From Pseudomonadota bacterium (lineage in GTDB: Bacteria > Pseudomonadota > Gammaproteobacteria > Acidithiobacillales > Acidithiobacillaceae), in assembly GCA_021840785.1 (NCBI GenBank), contig JAKBXD010000139.1:1-5202 (forward strand): a stretch of 5,202 nt of DNA, given 5' to 3'. The notes under the pieces were generated by a model. That model ran no database searches, was not told the DNA's origin, and saw only the letters and a program-made list of their open reading frames with translations. Positions 1 to 5,202 of the stretch are shown here, in pieces; the stretch's first letter is position 1; every line of letters begins with the position of its first letter. The translations under genes were made by a program, and so were the position numbers.

Positions 1-322
1 CAATAGGCACCAAATTAAGTGGAGGGGTCTTGCCCGCATTGATGAAGGGAGACATCGTGGTCATGGAGCTGCCCCTGTCGACTTCATTGCCCCGATCACG
101 CAATGCTGGATGAAGGTTCGTGGGTGGCGTGGCTTTCCGCCTCTGCACTTCAGCCTGGTAGAAAGCATTACTTTCCAGGCGGTGGCGCTCCATCCTCGCG
201 GCTTGCTGAGCGAAGGCGTTAGGTCCAGGACGCGCTTCGGTCATGCTGGATGGCTCATCCTTCGGCGGCGATGGTGGACGAGGCTCGCGGTCGCCGGCGG
301 CGGAGCGTGGTCGGTGATGCAT
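1..322 (-). CDS. Unidentified protein, N-terminal part (3' end beyond left edge)
   Basis: An open frame of 107 codons plus one base runs from an ATG at 322-320 off the left edge without a stop; an in-frame TAG lies three codons upstream of that ATG. I do not recognise the family. Residues 1-35 are rich in Pro, Arg, Ser and Ala and look disordered. Residues about 36-63 (FAQQAARMERHRLESNAFYQ and following) are charged and suit a helix. The rest is polar with a PFINAGKTPPLNLVPI stretch at the edge. A second in-frame ATG at 244-242 (Met27) has A at -3, against G at -3 for the first, and could be the true start. The gene lies 420 bp downstream of CDC42 on the same strand, with a CCAAT box and a pyrimidine-rich tract upstream that suit a promoter. 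The case for coding rests on amino-acid composition and this context; function is unknown. Confidence 0.55.
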   Translation of the reverse strand, partial: MHHRPRSAAGDREPRPPSPPKDEPSSMTEARPGPNAFAQQAARMERHRLESNAFYQAEVQRRKATPPTNLHPALRDRGNEVDRGSSMTTMSPFINAGKTPPLNLVPI

Positions 323-741
323 ATCCTGCTACGCCTGCAAGCGCCTGTCAATGAGAATGTGATCGTGCGAGTGTGAAGCGATGCAAGACAATAGCAGATT
401 CAACAATAGCGGCGATAGGGATGAATGAAGAAATTGGCGTCACATTCGTGTGTTCGCGAAGAAGACCCTGGTGCCGTCAACAAACAAATCTCACGACGTA
501 AGCGGGAAACAAAAGAGGAAAGAACGACTGAGCTGTACCCTCCTCGGGGACCTCGGCACCTTGATCGGGAAAGAAATGTTGGATGAATGCGTATAGGGAG
601 ATGGGCTACAATGATCAGCTTGTCGGCGAAGAAAATCGGCACAGACGCCTCGAATGCTCCTAATCCATTCTTTCACCCGCACACCGTAACGCCAGCACGC
701 CCCAACGCTCAGGCTGCGACGACCGCGAATGGGTATGCGGG
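323..741. other. Intergenic: 3' flank of CDC42 and probable promoter of the left-edge gene
   Basis: I see no convincing gene in these 419 bp. Read on the minus strand, the stretch starts at the CDC42 stop and ends at the ATG of the next gene. Positions 501-526 are purine-rich on the plus strand, giving a pyrimidine-rich tract on the minus strand, a common feature of fungal core promoters and 5' leaders. A second run of T/C-rich sequence follows closer to the ATG. No canonical AATAAA was found for CDC42 polyadenylation. The open frames here are short, in other frames, and look like chance. Confidence 0.6.
433..437 (-). promoter_or_regulatory. CCAAT box upstream of the left-edge gene
   Basis: ATTGG on the plus strand reads CCAAT on the minus strand, about 110 bp before the proposed ATG at 322. 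The pentamer is the target of the fungal Hap2/3/5 (CCAAT-binding) complex. A 5-mer is common by chance; only its position supports it. Confidence 0.3.
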
Positions 742-1805
<1,064 letters not shown>

Positions 1806-2716
1806 GGTCCTTCTTTTCTGGCAATGCCCGCGAGCTCCTCCGCGTGGGATATTCGGTCGCCGTCTCTCGCACTTGCCGTATCCGCCGGGGGGTGCAAGTA
1901 GGCAGGAGCGGCGAAGGTTGCCGTTGTTCGAGAGCGATCCGGCGCCTGTACTCGACCTCTCAGCATGCACGCTTTCGCGGGAGGCGTTGCACGTGGAAGT
2001 GCCCGGGGTACTACCGACTCTTTCTATGCCCTCCTCACCACCACACGGGCGGGCGACACAAGCACCCGAATAGAGCCTCGTGCCCGGACGATTCTTTCTC
2101 GTGCGGTGTCTACTCGGCCCTCCCCAACTGTGCAGTGAAGTCGCACGAGCGCGCAGCGGCCGCCGTGTGCCGCCGAGTACAATCGTCCTGGGTCCCCTTT
2201 GCGAGACTTGCTGTCCGAATGAGATGTGGCTGTACCCTGTCGTAGTGCCGGGCGTGGGAAAGTTGAGCGAATGTGTGTGTGAGCTGTGCTCCGCCGAGAC
2301 TGGGCCAGGGCGGACAGGGAGGCGAGGCGATGCAGGCTCGTACATTAGCTCCATCCTGCGGGGGATGTTTGTTGGCACAGGGCATGTTGCGCATTGGGAG
2401 CTTTGGACTGCTCCGCAGACATCTCTGCCCCGCCTTCTAGCACGGAGAAGACGTCTTTTCGCTAAATGCGATCGTGACTCGGGGAAAAGAAGCATTGAAC
2501 CTGCGAGTCAATCGGCTTAGATTGTATTTCTGTACCTCTATGCAGTATAGACACTGCTATGCATCGCTATGCATCGCTATGCAAGGCGTTTGATCATGTC
2601 ATCGTCCCAGCGCTCGTAGGCGCTTTTTGCAGGTGACCAAATCCGCACCTTGTGCCCGATACGCCCAAACGCCACGCTCCGCTAGAAAGTATCAGGTTCA
2701 TCCAAAAACATCGGCA
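1806..2716. other. Intergenic region between the transporter 3' end and CDC42
   Basis: About 0.9 kb with no gene I can support. On the minus strand it should hold the 3' UTR of the transporter (right end) and the promoter and 5' leader of CDC42 (left end). It is GC-rich and poor in stop codons, so long open frames appear on both strands; their translations are rich in Arg, Ser, Pro, Gly and Cys and resemble no known domain. One minus-strand CCAAT occurs at 2393-2397, about 590 bp before the CDC42 ATG. No TATA element or terminator was recognised. Confidence 0.6.
2556..2583. repeat. Tandem 10-mer GCTATGCATC, 2.8 copies
   Basis: The unit GCTATGCATC occurs twice in full and then as GCTATGCA, without mismatch. 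Each junction contains the self-complementary ATGCAT. It lies downstream of the transporter stop codon in noncoding DNA. A related CTATGCA occurs just before it at 2538-2544. Confidence 0.9.
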
Positions 2717-2740
2717 TCACCTTCGTCGTGGGTCTATTCC

Positions 2741-2849
2741 CTGCCTACTCGGAAGCAAAGCCTGCCTCTGGTCGCTGCCACCATAACCAATGGCTTCCGT
2801 ATCATCGCGAGTCCTTCCGTTGCCTGCTTGGTAACAATGCCTGCTTCTG
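2741..2849 (-). repeat. Duplicated QALLPSRQ-coding segment at the transporter 3' end
   Basis: Copy 1 (2849-2820) is coding and encodes QKQALLPSRQ at residues 673-682. Copy 2 (2770-2741) starts 79 nt further downstream, past the stop codon and in another frame, and encodes QRQALLPSRQ. Over these ten codons only one residue differs (Lys/Arg); five codons differ synonymously (Ala, Leu, Pro, Ser, Gln). Weaker similarity extends to both sides (ATIG versus EAIG; a shared Asp after the motif). Confidence 0.8.
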
Positions 2850-2863
2850 CCCGCTCGCCTCAC
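2794..2863 (-). other. Possible alternative 70-nt intron at the transporter 3' end
   Basis: A GTGAGG donor in the Gly668 codon (phase 1) and a GGAAG acceptor would remove 70 nt, including the first stop codon, and join ATI to AIGYGGSDQRQALLPSRQGI and four or so basic/polar residues, ending at a TGA at 2719-2717 (692 aa). The donor is good. The acceptor lacks a pyrimidine tract, and only a weak TTAC branch candidate is present. This is a hypothesis prompted by the duplicated motif, not a firm intron. Confidence 0.25.
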
Positions 2864-4917
2864 CGATGGTCGCGTCCTCGTCCTCGTCCTCTTCATCATC
2901 ACCAAGCAACCTCGCGCTCGAAGGTCCAGCCTCGGCAATCAAGTCCTGCTCCGAATGTCCAATGACCACGCCCGTGACGCCCTGATCAATCTCGTCGAGC
3001 TTGTGATTCTCCATGACAAGGCTGAGGAAGACGCACGGTAAGGCCATCCACACTGCCACCGTCAAGATGTTCGTCATGGTCTCCTGGTACGCCTTGTTGA
3101 TCGCTACCCGCGTGGGGTCGCCCATCGGCCAGCCATGCGACGCCAGCCGAATGCTTCCGTATATCTCTTGCGCGCGGTCCTTGGTCTCCGGCGGTAGATA
3201 CCTGGCTAATTTCTCCGGGACGGAACTGCTCCAGATAGCACCTGAGATGGCGGATCCGACTGCGCCGCCGATTTCGAGGAGGGTCAGGAAGGCGGCGGTG
3301 GTAGCAGCGACCTCGGAATGCCGTGCACTGGCTTGCACGCCCACTTGGGCCGGGCCATGACACATGCCTCCGCCGATGCCGATGAGCATCTGCGCTACCA
3401 CGATCAGGGCAATGCTGCTTTCTTGTCGTCGCCATATTAGCATCAAGAATAGACCGAGGACGTAGACACAAGCGCCAGTGAAGACGAGGAAGCGGTATCG
3501 TTTTCGGTGTTTGATTGCCAACGAAGCCAGGATCGAGGTGATGGTGGCGGAGAAGGTGAAGACCTGGATGATTTGGCCGGCGGTGCTGACTGGCAGGTCA
3601 TGCACAACGAGGAGGTAGGACTGGAAGTACGGGAAGACGGATTGGTAGAAGGCGGCTGGAGACATGTCAGCCGACGACCATTTGGAACAACACCAGGCGA
3701 GTCTTACAGAAGTAAAAGAATGCAAAAGCTAGTCCAGCTAGCACCGTACGGTTCTTGAACAGTGTCCGCGGAAAGAATGCTCGCGGCGCCAGGGTCTTGC
3801 TCCGTTCCCAGAACGGAAATACCAGCACGCATACCGCGCCCACAACCAGCATAGCCAAGATGCTCGGATTCTTCCAGCTCGCTCTCGATCCAATCGTAAG
3901 CGGGATAAGTATCAGTGAAAACCCCGCGCAGATCAGGATCAGTCCAAACATATCCATCTCGATCCACACCGTCTTCGCTGCCTCCGACCTACTCTTCCCT
4001 TTGAACTGACTTGGCGGCAGCAAGCCTTTCTTCGCAGCCTTCCTCTGATTCAGACATAGCGCCAGCGCCAAGGGTAGGAAAGCCACAGGCAGCACCACCG
4101 CCCAGATCGCATAGCCCCACCGCCATCCAATCCTCTCCAGTACCACGTCCGCCAGCGCAGGCCCAATCCAGACATTGACCAGGAACGGCACATCCGGCAA
4201 CGTGACCACCAGTGCCCGATTGAGCAGATCCGAGGTATCAGCAATGAAGATCTGAATCAAAATCTGCAGGCCCGTCTGGCCCGCCGCATAGAAGATCTGC
4301 GCAGCAGCATAGGTCTTGACATTATTCGCGGCGGCCTGCTGAATATACCCAATCACATATATCAATACTGATAACGTGAAAGCCTCGAAGCGCCCGAACA
4401 CATCCGCTATCTTGGACATAGGCGGCTTGACAACCGACAGCACCACTCCCTGCACCACCAGCACAGTCGAGACCAGGGAGTGCGCGGAGAACGACGAGGT
4501 GGCGTAGACAGTCAAATTCGTAGTCGTCTGGCTCTCCAGCGAAGTCGCCCATGCTGTCAGCGCGATACCGAGATAGGCGATGTAGAGTGCCGATTTAGTC
4601 CATGTCGCAGCAATCGCTTCCAGGCGCTTTACGCCCGCTTGAGCAGACCCTGTAGTCGAAGGGCACGGCGAGGGCGGTGACGGTGAAGGACCCCGGGTAT
4701 CCCTTTCGGCTGCGGTGGCGTCGTCCATGTCGCTCAGCATTGCACGCGGCGGTCCAGCTTTCTCGTGCGGGGCGGTGATGCTGCTGCGGCGGAGCGGGAC
4801 GGCTCTGTTGTAAGGCGAAGTCGGAGAAGCTGCACCTGGTGATGCCATGAGATTGTTCGCAGGGTCGTCGGCATCGTTGGGGGTGAAGGTGGCGTAGAGA
4901 TGCTGGTCGGGGCCCAT
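2802..4917 (-). CDS. MFS permease, siderophore-iron transporter family (two exons)
   Basis: Predicted 14-helix major facilitator of the fungal siderophore transporter family (Sit1/Arn/MirB type, TC 2.A.1.16), which imports ferric siderophores by proton symport (family knowledge). Exons 4917-3708 and 3655-2802 give 687 aa. Seen in the translation: a polar cytosolic N-tail of about 105 residues; first helix near 110-127; motif-A-like KIADVFGRFEAF at 169-180; GPALADVVLERIGWRWGYAI at 252-271; a basic central loop near 289-315; FYFSAFYQSVFPYFQSYL across the splice junction; and the long outer loop with LARYLPPETKDRAQEIYGSI and WPMGDPTRVAINKAY before the last helix (about 597-618), typical of this family. 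The C-tail has an acidic run (656-664) and ends QKQALLPSRQRKDSR. Length is slightly above the usual 580-640. The start chosen has A at -3 and G at +4. The exact siderophore cannot be read from sequence. Confidence 0.9.
3656..3707 (-). other. Intron of the MFS transporter gene (52 nt)
   Basis: Donor GTAAGA, CTGAC branch point and CTCCAG acceptor; phase 1, splitting Ser404 (T|CC). Without splicing, frame one stops 13 codons later. With splicing, the transmembrane segment FAFFYF joins AFYQSVFPYFQSYLLVV, the continuous sequence expected of siderophore permeases. Confidence 0.94.
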
Positions 4918-4925
4918 GCTGCCAT
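4734..4925 (-). other. Out-of-frame upstream ATG overlapping the transporter start
   Basis: An ATG at 4925-4923 lies 8 nt before the proposed transporter ATG and opens a 63-codon frame that overlaps the transporter N-terminus and stops at 4736-4734, beside the in-frame Met60 and Met64 codons. Its context is weak at -3 (T) but has G at +4, so leaky scanning to the better transporter ATG is likely. It matters only if transcription starts upstream of it. The encoded peptide has no recognisable function. Confidence 0.35.
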
Positions 4926-4953
4926 GGAGGAGGCGGCGTGCGAGAGCGCAGAG

Positions 4954-4962
4954 TTATCTGAT
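4954..4962 (-). promoter_or_regulatory. Iron-repressor GATA site (SreA/Sre1/Fep1/Urbs1 type)
   Basis: The plus strand TTATCTGAT reads ATCAGATAA on the transporter strand, a full match to the published fungal iron-regulator consensus ATCWGATAA. It sits 37 bp before the transporter ATG. In the known systems, the GATA repressor binds this site when iron is sufficient and shuts off siderophore uptake and synthesis genes. Its closeness to the ATG suggests either a short leader or a translation start further downstream (Met24, Met60 or Met64). Confidence 0.65.
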
Positions 4963-4973
4963 CGAGGGGAGAT

Positions 4974-4979
4974 TGATAA
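4974..4979 (+). promoter_or_regulatory. Second GATA motif (TGATAA)
   Basis: TGATAA fits the general fungal GATA-factor core WGATAR and lies 11 bp beyond the extended site, in the opposite orientation. Paired GATA motifs are usual in iron- and nitrogen-controlled fungal promoters. Alone it would be weak evidence. Confidence 0.4.
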
Positions 4980-5143
4980 GGCGGGATGTGGAAGCGGCCA
5001 AGCAGTCGTAATTGCCCCACTTCACGTCTTTCTGCAGAAGCGGGGGCAGGACATGGAATGCTCGACTTCAACAACGATCACGACACGAATGGACGTGGAG
5101 GTGTAGCGAAGGACTCGAACAAACACCTGTAGAGGCCCGAACC

Positions 5144-5202
5144 ATGCAGTCACAATACGACATGCAGGATGAGCCATCTGCCGGCTTCCCGGCGGCATCG
5201 CG
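5144..5202 (+). CDS. Possible N-terminus of a divergent gene (runs off right edge)
   Basis: An ATG with A at -3 (AACCATGC) opens 19 codons plus two bases to the window edge without a stop: MQSQYDMQDEPSAGFPAAS. An in-frame TAA lies at 5009-5011 with no ATG between. The composition is plausible for a polar fungal N-terminus, but the stretch is too short to prove coding. If real, it is transcribed away from the transporter and shares its 226-bp upstream region. No family can be named. Confidence 0.33.
   Translation, partial: MQSQYDMQDEPSAGFPAAS

Larger units (their letters stand above)
4918..5143. promoter_or_regulatory. Upstream region of the transporter, possibly a divergent promoter
   Basis: These 226 bp separate the transporter ATG (minus) from a possible plus-strand ATG at 5144. 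They contain two GATA elements near the transporter and, at 4997-5002, GCCAAG, which fits the PacC pH-regulator core GCCARG (a 6-mer, weak on its own). No TATA box or CCAAT box was seen. Confidence 0.5.

Noticed and set aside
2080..2520. 146-codon plus-strand open frame, Cys-rich
   Set aside because: It overlaps other long open frames on both strands in a GC-rich, stop-poor stretch, and shows no signal peptide, domain or splice support.
5099..5128. tRNA T-arm-like GTTCGAGTCC on the minus strand with AGGTGT/ACACCT flanks
   Set aside because: The flanking bases do not form a T stem, and no D arm, anticodon arm or acceptor stem can be built.

Overview
The window reads as chromosomal DNA of a filamentous ascomycete. 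The evidence is short spliceosomal introns (52-87 nt, plus one of 324 nt) with GTAAGA, GTATGT or GTACGC donors, CTGAC branch points and CAG/TAG acceptors, a fungal-type Cdc42 protein, and a siderophore-transporter-type MFS permease. A Dothideomycete is my guess from overall look, not something the sequence proves. I see no bacterial operon features, mobile element, CRISPR array, tRNA or rRNA.

Layout, left to right. (1) 1-322, minus: the 5' part of an unidentified gene leaving the left edge; at least 107 codons of a polar, probably disordered N-terminus. (2) 323-741: intergenic, holding the likely promoter of gene 1 (CCAAT box, pyrimidine-rich leader) and the 3' flank of CDC42. (3) 742-1805, minus: complete CDC42 in four exons, including a 20-nt first exon separated by a 324-nt intron that carries a 17-copy trinucleotide repeat. 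The spliced product is 198 aa and ends in the prenylation box CVLL. (4) 1806-2716: about 0.9 kb of GC-rich intergenic DNA with no convincing gene and a 10-bp tandem repeat. (5) 2802-4917, minus: a two-exon, 687-aa siderophore/iron-type MFS transporter, with an echo of its C-terminal motif just past its stop codon. (6) 4918-5143: a short intergenic region with a perfect match to the fungal iron-repressor GATA site. (7) 5144-5202, plus: a possible start of a divergent gene leaving the right edge.

The genes do not form a pathway. CDC42 is a housekeeping polarity GTPase, and the transporter is probably an iron-repressed permease whose start-proximal DNA carries the expected SreA/Sre1/Fep1-type element. 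If the right-edge gene is real, it shares this 226-bp promoter and could be iron-controlled too.

I found no clear sign of a novel multi-gene system. The observations most worth a second look are the duplicated transporter C-terminal motif with mainly synonymous differences and a possible alternative intron, the in-frame stop-free intron 3 of CDC42 just before the prenylation box, the iron-responsive element, and an out-of-frame upstream ATG overlapping the transporter start.
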